DNA from: Bacillus sp. AFS098217
GTDB lineage: Bacteria; Bacillota; Bacilli; Bacillales; Bacillaceae_G
Length of the DNA: 64,000 nt
Reading direction: 5' to 3'
NCBI RefSeq assembly: GCF_002551815.1
Contig: NZ_NVPR01000016.1
Span: 157,705 to 221,704 of the forward strand
Below, piece after piece: positions 10,071 to 21,492 of this stretch (positions within the stretch are counted from its first letter, which is position 1; every line of letters begins with the position of its first letter). The notes under the pieces are model-generated. The model was not told where the DNA came from. It was given only the letters and a program-made list of their open reading frames with translations, and did not search any database. The translations under genes and the position numbers were made by a program.

Positions 10071-10970
10071 GTGAATGTGAAGAAATTGTTACAATTATTC
10101 GTTGGATATTTACAAATTGAAAGAAATTATTCAAAATATACAATTGCAAGTTATCAAAATGATTTAGAACATTTTGTGCAATTTATGGAGCGAGAAGGCA
10201 TATCCTCTTTTTTAGATGTTACATACGTTGATGTTCGTTTGTACTTAACGACGTTACACGATGAAAAGTTAGCCCGTAAATCTGTCGCAAGGAAAGTGTC
10301 AAGCTTACGAAGTTTATATCGTTTTTTGATGCGTGAAGGGTATCGCGAAGATAATCCGTTCGCACTTGCGTCACTCCCCAAAAAAGAATGGTCAATCCCA
10401 AAGTTCCTGTACGCTGAAGAGTTGGAAAAATTATTTGAAGTTTCTGATACGACAACGCCGCTTGGTCAAAGAAATCAAGCCCTATTAGAACTCATGTATG
10501 CAACAGGGATTCGTGTGAGTGAATGTGTAAATTTACAACTCACTGACATTGATTTTTCAGTGGGAACAATTCTTGTAATGGGAAAAGGCAAAAAACAAAG
10601 GTATATTCCGTTCGGAAGCTATGCACAAGATGCTTTAATTACTTATATAGAGAACGGGAGAAAACAGTTATCTAAAAAAAATGAGGAACACTCTCAAATG
10701 GTGTTTTTAAATGCAAAGGGTACGCCGTTAACAGATCGAGGTGTGCGTTATATTTTAAATGAACTGATTAAGAAAGCTTCTCTTACAATGCGAATAAGTC
10801 CACATATGTTAAGGCATACATTTGCTACACATATGTTAGATGAAGGAGCTGATTTACGTACTGTACAGGAGTTATTAGGTCATGAAAATTTATCAGCGAC
10901 ACAAATTTATACGCATGTTTCTAAAGAAAGATTGCGTTCTGTTTACATGAAGCATCACCCACGGGCATAA
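10071..10970 (+). CDS. xerC: tyrosine recombinase XerC
   Basis: 299 residues. Site-specific recombinase of the XerC/CodV type that resolves chromosome dimers at dif with its partner XerD. All catalytic residues are visible: Arg148 (TGIRVSE), Lys172, His245 and Arg248 (PHMLRHTFATH), His271 (LLGHENL) and Tyr280 (QIYTHVS). There are three closely spaced in-frame GTG codons (10062, 10071, 10077). GAGGTG at 10059-10064 fits GTG 10071. First gene of the hslVU-codY unit. Confidence 0.94.
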   Translation: MNVKKLLQLFVGYLQIERNYSKYTIASYQNDLEHFVQFMEREGISSFLDVTYVDVRLYLTTLHDEKLARKSVARKVSSLRSLYRFLMREGYREDNPFALASLPKKEWSIPKFLYAEELEKLFEVSDTTTPLGQRNQALLELMYATGIRVSECVNLQLTDIDFSVGTILVMGKGKKQRYIPFGSYAQDALITYIENGRKQLSKKNEEHSQMVFLNAKGTPLTDRGVRYILNELIKKASLTMRISPHMLRHTFATHMLDEGADLRTVQELLGHENLSATQIYTHVSKERLRSVYMKHHPRA

Positions 10971-11012
10971 ATTGCTTTTAAAGCTATAAAAACATATAAA
11001 GGAGTTTTTTCT

Positions 11013-11555
11013 ATGGGAAATTTCCACGCTACAACGATATTTGCAATTCACCATAACGGTAAGTGTGCAATGGCTGGTGATGGACAGGTGACATTTGGCA
11101 ATGCCGTTGTGATGAAGCACACAGCCCGCAAAGTCCGAAAGTTATTTCAGGGAAAAGTGTTAGCTGGCTTTGCAGGTTCAGTTGCGGATGCGTTTACTCT
11201 TTTTGAAATGTTTGAAGGAAAACTAGAAGAGTACAATGGCAATTTACAACGTGCTGCAGTTGAAATGGCAAAGCAATGGCGTGGTGATAAGATGCTGCGT
11301 CAATTGGAAGCAATGCTCATTGTCATGGATGAAACAACACTGCTTCTCGTTTCAGGTACGGGGGAAGTAATCGAACCAGATGATGGTATTTTAGCGATTG
11401 GTTCAGGTGGACATTATGCACTTGCTGCTGGTCGTGCTTTAAAGCAACATGCGAGTGAACATTTAACAGCAAAACAGATTGCGAAAGCAAGTTTAGAGAT
11501 TGCTGGCGATATTTGTGTGTATACAAACCACAACATAGTTGTGGAAGAATTGTAG
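11013..11555 (+). CDS. hslV: ATP-dependent protease subunit HslV (ClpQ)
   Basis: 180 residues. The proteolytic chamber of the HslUV two-component protease. The family's N-terminal threonine nucleophile would be Thr7 in HATTIFAI, preceded by six extra residues [14 protein letters not shown] and GSGGHYAL are also seen. The B. subtilis homolog has the same extension but is reported to work with an N-terminal serine at position 2, which is glycine here. Either the leader is trimmed to expose Thr7 or activity differs. Start ATG 11013 follows AAAGGAG. hslU starts 23 nt downstream. Confidence 0.95.
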   Translation: MGNFHATTIFAIHHNGKCAMAGDGQVTFGNAVVMKHTARKVRKLFQGKVLAGFAGSVADAFTLFEMFEGKLEEYNGNLQRAAVEMAKQWRGDKMLRQLEAMLIVMDETTLLLVSGTGEVIEPDDGILAIGSGGHYALAAGRALKQHASEHLTAKQIAKASLEIAGDICVYTNHNIVVEEL

Positions 11556-11577
11556 AATCGTAAGGGAGGCATTTTAT

Positions 11578-12969
11578 ATGCATTTACATTTTACTCCGCG
11601 TCAAATTGTAGAAAAATTGGATCAATATATTATTGGTCAAAAGGATGCGAAAAAAGCGGTTGCAGTAGCACTTAGAAATCGATATCGTCGCAGTAAGCTA
11701 GCGGAAGATTTGCGCGATGAAATTGCTCCGAAAAACATTTTAATGATTGGACCGACAGGTGTCGGGAAGACAGAGGTAGCACGACGAATGGCGAAGCTCG
11801 TTGGGGCACCTTTTATTAAGGTTGAGGCTACCAAATTTACAGAAGTTGGATACGTCGGCCGGGATGTAGAATCGATGGTACGTGATCTTGTGGAAACGTC
11901 CGTTCGTATTGTGAAAGAAGAGATGGTAGTTAAGGTTAAAGATAAAGCTGAAGAGCAAGCGAATCAACGACTTGTTGAAATTTTAGTACCGAGTCAACAA
12001 AAACAAACAGGATTTAAAAATCCATTAGAAATGCTGTTTGGTGGGAATCAAAATTCTAGTCAGACATCTGAAACACAAGACGACGCAGAAATTGAAAATA
12101 AGCGCCGAGAAGTTGAAAAGAAACTTGCTGCCGGTTTACTTGAAGAGGAAGTCGTATCGATTGAAGTGACGGAACAACAGTCTTCTATGTTTGATATGCT
12201 ACAAGGAACTGGTATGGAACAAATGGGGATGAATTTCCAAGATGCATTAGGAAGTTTTATGCCGAAAAAAACGAAAAAACGTAAACTTTCTGTAAAAGAA
12301 GCAAGAAAAGTCTTGACAAATGAGGAAGCACAGCGCTTAATTGATATGGATGAAGTTACACAAGAGGCTGTTTATCGTGCTGAACAGCTCGGGATTATTT
12401 TTATTGATGAAATTGACAAAATTGCTGGTAAGCAGTCGAATAGCGTAGACGTATCGCGTGAAGGTGTGCAGCGTGACATTTTACCGATTGTAGAAGGGTC
12501 AAATGTTGCAACGAAATATGGATCAGTAAAAACAGATTATATTTTATTCGTTGCAGCCGGCGCATTCCATATGTCCAAACCGTCTGATTTGATTCCAGAA
12601 TTGCAAGGGAGATTTCCGATTCGGGTGGAATTAACGAAATTATCAGTAGATGATTTTGTTAAAATTCTGATCGAACCAGACAATGCGTTAGTGAAGCAGT
12701 ATATAGCATTGTTGGCAACTGAAGGTATAGAAATTGAATTTTCTGACGAAGCTATTCGTAAGATTGCTGAGATTGCTTATCAAGTTAATCAAGATACGGA
12801 TAATATTGGAGCGAGAAGGCTTCATACCATTATGGAGAAACTTCTTGAAGATTTATCGTTTGAAGCATCTGAAATTACGTTAGAAAAAATAACGATAACA
12901 CCTCAATATGTAGAGGAAAAATTAGCGACAATCGCTAAAAATAAAGATGTGAGCCAGTTTATTTTGTAA
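11578..12969 (+). CDS. hslU: ATPase subunit HslU (ClpY) of the HslUV protease
   Basis: 463 residues. AAA+ unfoldase that feeds proteins to HslV. Walker A is GPTGVGKT 58-65 and Walker B is IIFIDEIDK. The intermediate domain lies between them (about 110-240), and the C-terminal tail ends KDVSQFIL, the type of hydrophobic tail that docks into HslV. Start ATG 11578 follows AAGGGAGG; an in-frame ATG at 11539 lies inside hslV and lacks a ribosome site. codY follows 77 nt later. Confidence 0.96.
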   Translation: MHLHFTPRQIVEKLDQYIIGQKDAKKAVAVALRNRYRRSKLAEDLRDEIAPKNILMIGPTGVGKTEVARRMAKLVGAPFIKVEATKFTEVGYVGRDVESMVRDLVETSVRIVKEEMVVKVKDKAEEQANQRLVEILVPSQQKQTGFKNPLEMLFGGNQNSSQTSETQDDAEIENKRREVEKKLAAGLLEEEVVSIEVTEQQSSMFDMLQGTGMEQMGMNFQDALGSFMPKKTKKRKLSVKEARKVLTNEEAQRLIDMDEVTQEAVYRAEQLGIIFIDEIDKIAGKQSNSVDVSREGVQRDILPIVEGSNVATKYGSVKTDYILFVAAGAFHMSKPSDLIPELQGRFPIRVELTKLSVDDFVKILIEPDNALVKQYIALLATEGIEIEFSDEAIRKIAEIAYQVNQDTDNIGARRLHTIMEKLLEDLSFEASEITLEKITITPQYVEEKLATIAKNKDVSQFIL

Positions 12970-13046
12970 TAGTATCATCAGGTGACTCGCCCTAGTTTCC
13001 AAGTGATGAAAAAATATGTAAGTAACATGTAGGAGGAACTTTTGAA

Positions 13047-13826
13047 ATGGAATTATTAGCAAAAACGAGAAAATTAAATGCTTTATTACAAAGAGCAGCA
13101 GGAAAGCCTGTAAACTTTAGAGAAATGTCTGATACAATGTGTGAAGTAATTGAAGCGAACGTATTCGTTGTAAGTCGTCGTGGTAAATTATTAGGATATG
13201 CAATTCACCAACAAATTGAGAACGAACGCATGAAACAAATGCTTGCAGAGCGTCAATTCCCAGAAGAATATACACAAAGCTTATTCCATATTACAGAAAC
13301 ATCTCCAAACTTAGATGTGAATAGTGAATACACAGCTTTCCCTGTAGAAAACAAAGAATTGTTCGGTCAAGGTTTAACTACAATCGTGCCAATCGTTGGT
13401 GGTGGTGAGCGTCTAGGTACATTAGTGTTAGCTCGTCTTGGTCAAGAATTCTTAGATGATGATTTAATCCTTGCTGAGTACAGCTCAACTGTAGTAGGTA
13501 TGGAAATTCTACGTGAAAAAGCAGAAGAAATTGAAGAGGAAGCTCGTAGTAAAGCGGTTGTTCAAATGGCGATTAGCTCATTGTCTTACAGTGAATTAGA
13601 AGCAATTGAACATATCTTTGAAGAGTTAAATGGAACAGAAGGTTTACTTGTTGCAAGTAAAATCGCTGATCGCGTTGGAATTACTCGTTCTGTAATCGTA
13701 AACGCCCTTCGTAAATTAGAAAGTGCAGGCGTTATTGAATCTCGTTCTTTAGGTATGAAAGGAACATACATTAAAGTATTAAACGACAAGTTTTTACATG
13801 AACTTGCTAAATTAAAAACAAACTAA
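13047..13826 (+). CDS. codY: GTP- and branched-chain-amino-acid-sensing repressor CodY
   Basis: 259 residues, full length. Global regulator of metabolism and, in pathogens of this group, of virulence genes. The N-terminal GAF-type domain (about 1-155) binds isoleucine, leucine or valine. The C-terminal winged helix has the strictly conserved [20 protein letters not shown] near residues 200-222. Start ATG 13047 follows TAGGAGGAAC. It is the last gene of the xerC-hslVU-codY unit and is closed by a strong terminator. In B. subtilis the fla/che operon would come next; here rpsB does. Confidence 0.98.
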   Translation: MELLAKTRKLNALLQRAAGKPVNFREMSDTMCEVIEANVFVVSRRGKLLGYAIHQQIENERMKQMLAERQFPEEYTQSLFHITETSPNLDVNSEYTAFPVENKELFGQGLTTIVPIVGGGERLGTLVLARLGQEFLDDDLILAEYSSTVVGMEILREKAEEIEEEARSKAVVQMAISSLSYSELEAIEHIFEELNGTEGLLVASKIADRVGITRSVIVNALRKLESAGVIESRSLGMKGTYIKVLNDKFLHELAKLKTN

Positions 13827-13834
13827 TTTGTAAG

Positions 13835-13866
13835 AAAAGCTCTCCTCATCTGAGGGGAGCTTTTTT
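13835..13866 (+). terminator. terminator after codY
   Basis: AAAAGCTCTCCTCA 13835-13848 pairs with TGAGGGGAGCTTTT 13851-13864 (one G-T pair), followed by a T tract. Confidence 0.92.
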
Positions 13867-14035
13867 ATTTTTTAAGAGATCCATTGTGGGTTTGTGTGAG
13901 GGAAACCTTAGTTTTATTTCGTAGACAAGGTTGCTTAAAATAGAAAAAATGCGGTAATACTGGAATTGAAGCAGAGAAAAAAGATGAGTAAAATCATAAT
14001 CAAAAAGAAAGTTTTACATTGTTCGCATTTTCGAC
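13867..14035 (+). other. non-coding stretch between codY and rpsB
   Basis: First half of the 320-bp codY-rpsB gap. AT-rich, with stops in all frames. I see no flagellar gene remnant, hairpin or promoter that stands out before 14036. It marks the place where B. subtilis carries its fla/che operon. Confidence 0.6.
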
Positions 14036-14064
14036 TTGATTGTAATATTTCATTATGATATAGT
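14036..14064 (+). promoter_or_regulatory. sigma-A promoter for rpsB
   Basis: TTGATT 14036-14041, 17-nt spacer, TATAGT 14059-14064, with TG at 14056-14057 (extended -10). The predicted start is near 14071. Confidence 0.75.
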
Positions 14065-14070
14065 AAGCAG

Positions 14071-14889
<819 letters not shown>

Positions 14890-14898
14890 CAAATTTGG

Positions 14899-14936
14899 AA
14901 AGGTGATAAGGGGTTCGGCCTTTTATCACCTTTTTT
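14899..14936 (+). terminator. terminator or attenuator between rpsB and tsf
   Basis: AAAGGTGATAA pairs with TTATCACCTTT, with a GC-rich TTCG apical part and a T tract. Because tsf lacks a clear promoter of its own, this probably acts as a partial terminator. Confidence 0.8.
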
Positions 14937-14992
14937 AAGGTATAAACACCTTTTTAAAAGGTATAAATACATATTTTAGGAGGATGAAAAGT

Positions 14993-15880
14993 ATGGCAAT
15001 CACTGCACAAATGGTAAAAGAACTTCGTGAAAAAACTGGCGCAGGTATGATGGACTGCAAAAAAGCTTTAACAGAAACTAATGGCGACATGGAGAAAGCA
15101 ATTGATTTCTTACGTGAAAAAGGTATTGCAAAAGCTGCTAAAAAAGCAGACCGCATCGCTGCTGAAGGTTTAACTTTCATCGAAACAAACGGTAACGACG
15201 GTTTAATCTTAGAATTAAACTCTGAAACTGATTTCGTTGCGAAAAACGAAGGTTTCCAAACATTAATTAAAGAATTAGCTGCTCACTTATTAGCTAACAA
15301 ACCTGCTAACCTTGAAGAAGCTATGGCTCAAACAATTGCAAACGGCAAAACAGTAGAAGAGTACATCAACGAAGCAATCGCTAAAATTGGTGAAAAACTT
15401 ACACTTCGTCGTTTCGAAATCGTATCAAAAACTGATGCAGATGCATTCGGTGCTTACTTACACATGGGTGGACGCATTGGTGTATTAACAGTTCTTGAAG
15501 GTTCTACAGATGAAGCAGCTGCTAAAGATGTAGCAATGCACATTGCAGCAGTTAACCCTAAATACATCGACCGCGATGCTGTAACAGCTGAAGAAGTTGA
15601 GCATGAGCGTCAAGTATTAACACAACAGGCTTTAAACGAAGGCAAGCCAGAAAAAATCGTTGCGAAAATGGTTGAAGGTCGTCTTGGCAAATTCTTCGAA
15701 GAGATTTGCTTACTTGACCAAGCATTCGTTAAAAACCCTGATATGAAAGTTCGTCAGTTCGTTGAGTCTAAAGGCGGCACATTAAAAGGATTCGTTCGCT
15801 ACGCTGTTGGTGAAGGTATCGAAAAACGCGAAGACAACTTTGCTGAAGAAGTAATGAACCAAGTAAAAGGTAGCAACTAA
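14993..15880 (+). CDS. tsf: elongation factor Ts
   Basis: 295 residues. Nucleotide exchange factor for EF-Tu. The N-terminal domain [20 protein letters not shown] and the [10 protein letters not shown] motif that contacts EF-Tu are present. An ATG at 14984 is in frame but overlaps the ribosome site AGGAGG (14978-14983). ATG 14993 has normal spacing and gives the standard [10 protein letters not shown]-terminus. Confidence 0.97.
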   Translation: MAITAQMVKELREKTGAGMMDCKKALTETNGDMEKAIDFLREKGIAKAAKKADRIAAEGLTFIETNGNDGLILELNSETDFVAKNEGFQTLIKELAAHLLANKPANLEEAMAQTIANGKTVEEYINEAIAKIGEKLTLRRFEIVSKTDADAFGAYLHMGGRIGVLTVLEGSTDEAAAKDVAMHIAAVNPKYIDRDAVTAEEVEHERQVLTQQALNEGKPEKIVAKMVEGRLGKFFEEICLLDQAFVKNPDMKVRQFVESKGGTLKGFVRYAVGEGIEKREDNFAEEVMNQVKGSN

Positions 15881-15888
15881 TACAGATT

Positions 15889-15914
15889 AGGGAACACATT
15901 GTGTTCCCTTTTTT
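15889..15914 (+). terminator. terminator after tsf
   Basis: AGGGAACAC 15889-15897 pairs with GTGTTCCCT 15901-15909, followed by T6. Confidence 0.9.
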
Positions 15915-15946
15915 AAAATAAAGATGTAAGCAATTGGAGGTTCATT

Positions 15947-16669
15947 ATGAGTAAACCGAAATATAATCGTGTTGTTTTAAAGCTAAGCGGAGAAGCGTTA
16001 GCTGGTGAAAAAGGATTTGGAATTAACCCAGCTGTTATTAAGTCAGTTGCAGAACAAGTGAAAGAAATTGCAGAACTTGATGTAGAGGTTGCTGTTGTTG
16101 TTGGTGGCGGTAACATTTGGCGTGGGAAAATTGGAAGTGAAATGGGCATGGATCGTGCAGGAGCGGACTATATGGGCATGTTAGCGACAGTTATGAACTC
16201 ATTAGCTCTTCAAGATAGCTTGGAGAACATTGGAATTCAAACGCGTGTTCAAACTTCTATTGAAATGCGTCAAGTGGCAGAACCTTACATTCGTCGTAAA
16301 GCAATTCGTCACTTAGAGAAGAAACGTGTTGTTATTTTTGCAGCAGGTACAGGTAACCCATACTTCTCTACAGATACAACTGCAGCATTACGTGCAGCGG
16401 AAATCGAAGCGGATGTTATTTTAATGGCGAAAAACAATGTAGATGGTGTGTATAGTGCAGATCCATCTGTTGATCAAACAGCTACGAAATATGAATCACT
16501 TACATACTTAGATGTATTAAAAGAAGGTTTGGGTGTAATGGATTCTACTGCTTCTTCATTATGTATGGACAATGATATTCCATTAATTGTATTCTCGGTT
16601 ATGGAAAAAGGAAACATTAAACGTGCCGTTTTAGGCGAAAATATTGGAACAATTGTAAGGGGGAAATAA
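15947..16669 (+). CDS. pyrH: UMP kinase
   Basis: 240 residues, amino acid kinase fold. Phosphorylates UMP to UDP, the step feeding RNA, DNA and wall precursors. It shows [12 protein letters not shown] at the N-terminus, [22 protein letters not shown], and [19 protein letters not shown]. Start ATG 15947 follows TTGGAGG. frr starts 2 nt after its stop, so the two are translated from one message. Confidence 0.97.
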   Translation: MSKPKYNRVVLKLSGEALAGEKGFGINPAVIKSVAEQVKEIAELDVEVAVVVGGGNIWRGKIGSEMGMDRAGADYMGMLATVMNSLALQDSLENIGIQTRVQTSIEMRQVAEPYIRRKAIRHLEKKRVVIFAAGTGNPYFSTDTTAALRAAEIEADVILMAKNNVDGVYSADPSVDQTATKYESLTYLDVLKEGLGVMDSTASSLCMDNDIPLIVFSVMEKGNIKRAVLGENIGTIVRGK

Positions 16670-16671
16670 AT

Positions 16672-17229
16672 ATGGGTCAACAAGTATTAAAAGCTGCAAA
16701 TGAAAAAATGGAAAAAGCAGTTGCTGCTTATTCACGTGAATTAGCAACAGTTCGTGCTGGTCGTGCAAACGCGTCTGTATTAGATAAGGTACAAGTTGAT
16801 TACTACGGTGCACCAACACCTGTTGTGCAGTTAGCGAACATTACAGTTCCAGAAGCACGTTTACTTGTAATTCAGCCTTATGATAAAACTTCTATCGGTG
16901 ATATTGAAAAAGCGATCTTAAAAGCAGATTTAGGCTTAAATCCTTCTAACGATGGCTCAGTAATTCGCATTGCATTCCCAGCATTAACAGAAGAGCGTCG
17001 TCGTGATCTTGTTAAAGTTGTGAAAAAATACGCTGAAGAAGCAAAAGTTGCTGTTCGTAACGTACGTCGTGACGGCAATGATGACCTTAAAAAGCTTGAA
17101 AAAGCTGGCGAGATTACAGAAGACGACTTAAGAGGATATACAGAAGATATCCAAAAAGAAACGGATAAGTATATTGCAAAAGTTGACGAAATCGCAAAAA
17201 ACAAAGAAAAAGAAATCATGGAAGTGTAA
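16672..17229 (+). CDS. frr: ribosome recycling factor
   Basis: 185 residues, exactly the usual size. With EF-G it splits post-termination ribosomes. It has the tRNA-like three-helix bundle pattern, with [18 protein letters not shown] and the basic segment [25 protein letters not shown]. The ribosome site GTAAGGGGG lies inside the end of pyrH, indicating translational coupling. Confidence 0.97.
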   Translation: MGQQVLKAANEKMEKAVAAYSRELATVRAGRANASVLDKVQVDYYGAPTPVVQLANITVPEARLLVIQPYDKTSIGDIEKAILKADLGLNPSNDGSVIRIAFPALTEERRRDLVKVVKKYAEEAKVAVRNVRRDGNDDLKKLEKAGEITEDDLRGYTEDIQKETDKYIAKVDEIAKNKEKEIMEV

Positions 17230-17250
17230 TAGCGATACCTTCGCAAATAT

Positions 17251-17276
17251 GACCCTCTTCTTAAGGGGGTCTTTTT
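17251..17276 (+). terminator. terminator after frr
   Basis: GACCCTCTT 17251-17259 pairs with AAGGGGGTC 17263-17271 (one G-T pair), followed by TTTTT. Confidence 0.85.
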
Positions 17277-17314
17277 ACACTTTTAGGCATACGTCTGCTT
17301 GTTGGAGGGTATGA

Positions 17315-18091
17315 ATGATGTTTAAAAAGTTTCCTTTTTTTAAAGGTAAAAAGGTCACATCGTTTGATCATCTCATTGAAGAAGTGAAAAAGGGACATAT
17401 CCCAGAGCACATTGCAATCATTATGGATGGTAATGGAAGGTGGGCAAAGAAAAGAGCTATGCCTCGTATTGCTGGACATCATGAAGGAATGCAAGTAGTA
17501 AAAAAGATTACGAAATTTGCTAGTAAACTTGATGTAAAAGTGCTGACTCTTTATGCTTTTTCTACTGAGAACTGGAAAAGACCGAAAAAGGAAGTCGATT
17601 ATTTAATGAAGCTTCCAGAAGAATTTTTAGGTACATTTTTACCAGAATTGATTGAAGAAAATGTACAAATTCGAGTGATTGGACAAAAAGATCGTCTTCC
17701 TACGCATACGCGCAGAGCGATGGAAAAAGCCATGGAAGATACAAAAGAGAACACGGGATTAATTCTCAATTTTGCGTTAAACTATGGAAGTCGCGATGAA
17801 ATCGTTTCTGCTGTGCAACAGATGATGAAAGATAGTGAAAAAGGGAAAGTTCGTTCAGAAGATATAAATGAAGAAATGATTTCTTCATACTTAATGACAA
17901 GTACTTTACCTGATCCGGATTTGCTTATTCGTACAAGTGGAGAACTACGTATTAGTAATTTCATGCTATGGCAAATTGCGTATTCGGAGCTTTGGTTTAC
18001 AGATGTGTATTGGCCAGATTTTACCGAGGAACATTTGTTAAACGCGATTACAGACTTTCAACATAGAGGGCGCAGATTCGGAGGCGTGTAG
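17315..18091 (+). CDS. uppS: undecaprenyl diphosphate synthase
   Basis: 258 residues. Condenses eight isopentenyl units onto farnesyl diphosphate to make the lipid carrier for peptidoglycan. Asp38 lies in the IIMDGNGRWAKKR catalytic motif, and RTSGELRISNF lies near the C-terminus. Two adjacent in-frame ATG codons (17315, 17318) follow GGAGGG; either could be used. cdsA follows with an 11- to 17-nt gap. Confidence 0.96.
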   Translation: MMFKKFPFFKGKKVTSFDHLIEEVKKGHIPEHIAIIMDGNGRWAKKRAMPRIAGHHEGMQVVKKITKFASKLDVKVLTLYAFSTENWKRPKKEVDYLMKLPEEFLGTFLPELIEENVQIRVIGQKDRLPTHTRRAMEKAMEDTKENTGLILNFALNYGSRDEIVSAVQQMMKDSEKGKVRSEDINEEMISSYLMTSTLPDPDLLIRTSGELRISNFMLWQIAYSELWFTDVYWPDFTEEHLLNAITDFQHRGRRFGGV

Positions 18092-18108
18092 AAAGAGAGG
18101 GTTTGGTA

Positions 18109-18900
18109 GTGAAACAGAGAATTATTACAGGAGTGATTGCTGCCGCGCTATTCATTCCCATCGTAATTTACGGTGGCGTGCCTTTTACAGCTTTAGTGTA
18201 TGCACTCGCTTCTATAGGGTTATATGAATTAATTCGCATGAACAAGCTTACACTTATTTCGGTACCAACAGTTTTAGCTGCATTATTATTGTGGATTATT
18301 TTAGTTCCAAGTAATGCATCAGGATTGTTTGAGTGGATTGGATTAGATAAATTGGAAATCACATTTGTGATTGTTTTATTACTTTTATCATATACAGTCC
18401 TTTCGAAGAATACATTTACTTTTGACAATGCTGCATTTTTACTTATGGCAACAACATATGTTGCAATGGGATTCTTATATTTAAATGAGACAAGAATATT
18501 GGGAATCAAATATGTGTTTTATGCATTATTTGTCATTTGGGCAACTGATTCAGGCGCATATTTCATAGGGAAAGCAATTGGAAAAAGAAAATTGTGGCCA
18601 GAGATTAGTCCGAATAAAACGATAGAAGGTTCATTAGGCGGTATTGTTTGTGGTATTGTTGTTGCGTTTGTATATAATATGTTTTACCCAGTTGAAAACA
18701 GTGTGGGAATTTTAATTGTTGCTACAATCGCAATTTCTATTTTTGGACAAATTGGTGACTTAGTACAGTCTGCATTTAAGCGGCATTATGGCGTGAAGGA
18801 TTCAGGTAAAATTTTACCTGGCCATGGCGGTATATTAGATCGAACAGATAGCTGGCTGTTTGTTTTACCAATTCTATATTTCTTATTACAATACATTTAA
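18109..18900 (+). CDS. cdsA: phosphatidate cytidylyltransferase
   Basis: 263 residues, polytopic membrane protein. Makes CDP-diacylglycerol from phosphatidate and CTP. The signature near the C-terminus is complete: [13 protein letters not shown] then [16 protein letters not shown] 18109 is chosen over TTG 18103 because AGAGAGG (18094-18100) is 8 nt upstream. CDP-diacylglycerol is later used by PgsA, encoded at the end of this window. Confidence 0.95.
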   Translation: MKQRIITGVIAAALFIPIVIYGGVPFTALVYALASIGLYELIRMNKLTLISVPTVLAALLLWIILVPSNASGLFEWIGLDKLEITFVIVLLLLSYTVLSKNTFTFDNAAFLLMATTYVAMGFLYLNETRILGIKYVFYALFVIWATDSGAYFIGKAIGKRKLWPEISPNKTIEGSLGGIVCGIVVAFVYNMFYPVENSVGILIVATIAISIFGQIGDLVQSAFKRHYGVKDSGKILPGHGGILDRTDSWLFVLPILYFLLQYI

Positions 18901-18923
18901 TAAATGAACGAGGGGTTGGAGTC

Positions 18924-20066
18924 ATGAAAAACATTAGTTTATTAGGTGCAAGTGGATCAATTGGAACGCAAACGTTAGATGTATTGCGCATGCACCCAGA
19001 CCAATTCCGTCTCGTTGCTTTTTCTGTAGGAAAAAATATCGATTACGCAGTAAAAGTGATTCAAGAATTTTCTCCTCAGCTTGTTTCTGTACAAAGAGAA
19101 GAAGATGTTGTAAGCTTACAATCCGTTTCTGGAAATACAAAAGTAGTATATGGTGACAAGGGGTTATTAGAGGTAGCTCTTCATCCAGAAGCAGAAGTTG
19201 TAATAAATGCTGTTGTAGGTAGTGTAGGATTGTTACCAACACTTCGTGCAATTGAGGCAAAAAAAACAATTGGAATTGCAAATAAAGAAACATTAGTAAC
19301 TGCAGGACATCTTGTCATGGAAGCGGCGCGAAAATACAATGTGTCATTACTTCCAGTAGATAGTGAACATTCAGCTATTTTTCAATGCTTGAATGGAGAA
19401 AATGAAAAAAGAATCTCGCGTTTAATTATCACTGCATCAGGCGGGAGTTTTCGTGATAGAACGAGAGATGAATTGCATCATGTGACAGTAGAAGATGCGC
19501 TTCGTCATCCGAACTGGTCAATGGGTTCGAAAATTACAATTGATTCTGCTACAATGATGAATAAGGGGCTGGAAGTAATTGAAGCACATTGGCTTTTCGG
19601 CATTCCTTATGAGCAAATCGATGTTGTTTTACATAAAGAAAGCATTATTCATTCTATGGTTGAATTTGAAGATCGTAGTGTAATGGCGCAGCTCGGCTCA
19701 CCAGATATGCGTGTACCAATTCAATATGCACTTACATATCCTGACAGGTTACCTCTTTCGGATACAAAACGGTTAAATCTATGGGAAATTGGAACGTTGC
19801 ATTTTGAAAAAATGGATCAAGAGCGTTTCCGTTGCCTACGTTTTGCATATGAAGCTGGGAAGACGGGTGGGAGCATGCCAGCTGTAATGAATGCAGCAAA
19901 TGAAGTAGCTGTAGCAGCCTTTTTACAAAAGAAAATTGGTTTCTTAGCAGTAGAAGACCTCATTGAAAAAGCAATGCACCATCACAATGTCATTGCACGT
20001 CCAAGCTTAGAAGAAATTCAGGAAATTGATGCGGCCACAAGACGGTTTGTGATGGAACAAATTTAG
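18924..20066 (+). CDS. dxr: 1-deoxy-D-xylulose-5-phosphate reductoisomerase
   Basis: 380 residues. Second step of the methylerythritol phosphate route to isoprenoids, so it supplies precursors for UppS two genes upstream. The NADPH-binding [12 protein letters not shown] opens the protein. The metal and substrate segment [13 protein letters not shown] and the flexible-loop region with [23 protein letters not shown]-type sequence are present (about residues 190-215). Start ATG 18924 follows GAGGGGTTGGAG. Confidence 0.96.
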   Translation: MKNISLLGASGSIGTQTLDVLRMHPDQFRLVAFSVGKNIDYAVKVIQEFSPQLVSVQREEDVVSLQSVSGNTKVVYGDKGLLEVALHPEAEVVINAVVGSVGLLPTLRAIEAKKTIGIANKETLVTAGHLVMEAARKYNVSLLPVDSEHSAIFQCLNGENEKRISRLIITASGGSFRDRTRDELHHVTVEDALRHPNWSMGSKITIDSATMMNKGLEVIEAHWLFGIPYEQIDVVLHKESIIHSMVEFEDRSVMAQLGSPDMRVPIQYALTYPDRLPLSDTKRLNLWEIGTLHFEKMDQERFRCLRFAYEAGKTGGSMPAVMNAANEVAVAAFLQKKIGFLAVEDLIEKAMHHHNVIARPSLEEIQEIDAATRRFVMEQI

Positions 20067-20077
20067 CAAAGGTGGTT

Positions 20078-21340
20078 ATGGAATTGAATACAGCGATTGC
20101 CTTTATATTAATTTTTGGTGCACTGGTATTTTTCCATGAGCTAGGGCATTTATATTTCGCAAAAAGAGCTGGTATTTTATGTCGCGAGTTTGCAATTGGC
20201 TTTGGGCCAAAAATATTTTCATTTGAAAAGAATGAAACAGTTTATACGGTTCGACTGCTGCCTCTTGGAGGCTATGTTAGAATGGCTGGCGAAGATGCGG
20301 AAACAGTTGAATTAAAACCAGGTAAAAAAGTGGGACTTGTATTAAATGAAAACGAAGAGGTTGTAAAATTAGTTTTAGACGGGCGCGAAAAGTATCCGAA
20401 TGTTCGCGTGATTGAAGTAGAACAAGCTGATTTAGAACATAGTCTCACAATCGCTGGTTACGAAGAGTACGAGGAAGAATTGCAAACATTTCGTATAAAT
20501 GAAAAAGCTCGTATTGTTTCTGCGGGAGAAGAGATACAAATTGCTCCGTTTAACAGACAGTTTGGCTCTAAAACATTAGGACAGCGAGCGTTAACAATTT
20601 TTGCAGGTCCTGCTATGAACTTTGTCCTTGCATTTGTTATTTTCGTGATCCTTGGATTTGTACAAGGCGTTCCTGTTGATAAACCGATGGTTGGAAAAGT
20701 AATGAAAGATAGTGCTGCAGAACAAGCGGGATTGAAACAAGATGATATGATTCAAGCAATCGATGGGAAAGACACGAATACATGGAAAGATGTTGTAGCG
20801 ATTGTACGTGAAAACCCAAATAAAGAAATTACGCTTCATGTAAAACGTGACAGCGAACAATTTAATGTAAAAGTAACGCCAACAGTTGATAAAGAGGGGA
20901 AAGAAAAGGTTGGTAGAATTGGTGTATACTCCCCTGTAGAGAAATCTATTTTTGGTTCTATTAAATCAGGTTTTGAACAGACGTATACATGGACGAAACT
21001 TATTTTTGACTCCATTATAAAATTGGTTACAGGTCAGTTTTCTATTAATGATTTATCAGGTCCTGTAGGAATTTATAATTTAACAGACCAAGTCGTGGAC
21101 TATGGAATCACACGTGTTCTAAGTTTGGCGGCGGTTTTAAGTATAAATCTTGGTTTATTCAACTTATTACCGGTTCCAGCTCTTGATGGAGGACGCTTGT
21201 TCTTCTTCTTAATTGAGGCATTGCGCGGGAAACCGATTGATCGCCAAAAAGAAGGAATGGTGCACTTTATTGGGTTTGCGTTATTAATGTTACTTATGTT
21301 AGTTGTAACGTGGAATGACATTCGCAAGTTTTTCTTATAA
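20078..21340 (+). CDS. rseP: site-2 protease RseP/RasP
   Basis: 420 residues. Intramembrane zinc metalloprotease that cuts transmembrane substrates such as anti-sigma factors and signal-peptide remnants. The HELGH active site is at His20-Glu21-His24 in the first membrane segment. A PDZ domain lies around 205-290, and the second conserved site LDGGR carries Asp370. GTG 20072, ATG 20078 and TTG 20084 are all in frame. The ATG is preferred by codon and spacing from AAAGG, but TTG 20084 (418 residues) is also credible. Confidence 0.93.
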   Translation: MELNTAIAFILIFGALVFFHELGHLYFAKRAGILCREFAIGFGPKIFSFEKNETVYTVRLLPLGGYVRMAGEDAETVELKPGKKVGLVLNENEEVVKLVLDGREKYPNVRVIEVEQADLEHSLTIAGYEEYEEELQTFRINEKARIVSAGEEIQIAPFNRQFGSKTLGQRALTIFAGPAMNFVLAFVIFVILGFVQGVPVDKPMVGKVMKDSAAEQAGLKQDDMIQAIDGKDTNTWKDVVAIVRENPNKEITLHVKRDSEQFNVKVTPTVDKEGKEKVGRIGVYSPVEKSIFGSIKSGFEQTYTWTKLIFDSIIKLVTGQFSINDLSGPVGIYNLTDQVVDYGITRVLSLAAVLSINLGLFNLLPVPALDGGRLFFFLIEALRGKPIDRQKEGMVHFIGFALLMLLMLVVTWNDIRKFFL

Positions 21341-21427
21341 AATAGAGTAAAACTTGCAGTAAGTGTGAATCTCACAATATCTGTTGTGGATAGTGAATGA
21401 AATGAATAGAGCTCTGAGAGTTGTAAT

Positions 21428-21456
21428 CCCTCACCTAATTTGAGGTGAGGGGTTTT
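21428..21456 (+). terminator. terminator between rseP and proS
   Basis: CCCTCACCT 21428-21436 pairs perfectly with AGGTGAGGG 21443-21451, followed by GTTTT. The U tract is short, so read-through is likely. No T-box signature was found in this gap. Confidence 0.7.
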
Positions 21457-21492
21457 ACTGCGTATTAGAGTAAATTAAAGAGGTGCGAATAG

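Noticed and set aside
12973-13009. Hairpin TCATCA/TGATGA between hslU and codY
   Set aside because: Only 6 bp with a loop over 20 nt and no T tract; not enough to call a terminator.
21341-21492. T-box leader before proS
   Set aside because: The gap is only 152 nt and lacks the conserved T-box TGGNACCGCG sequence; just an ordinary terminator is seen.
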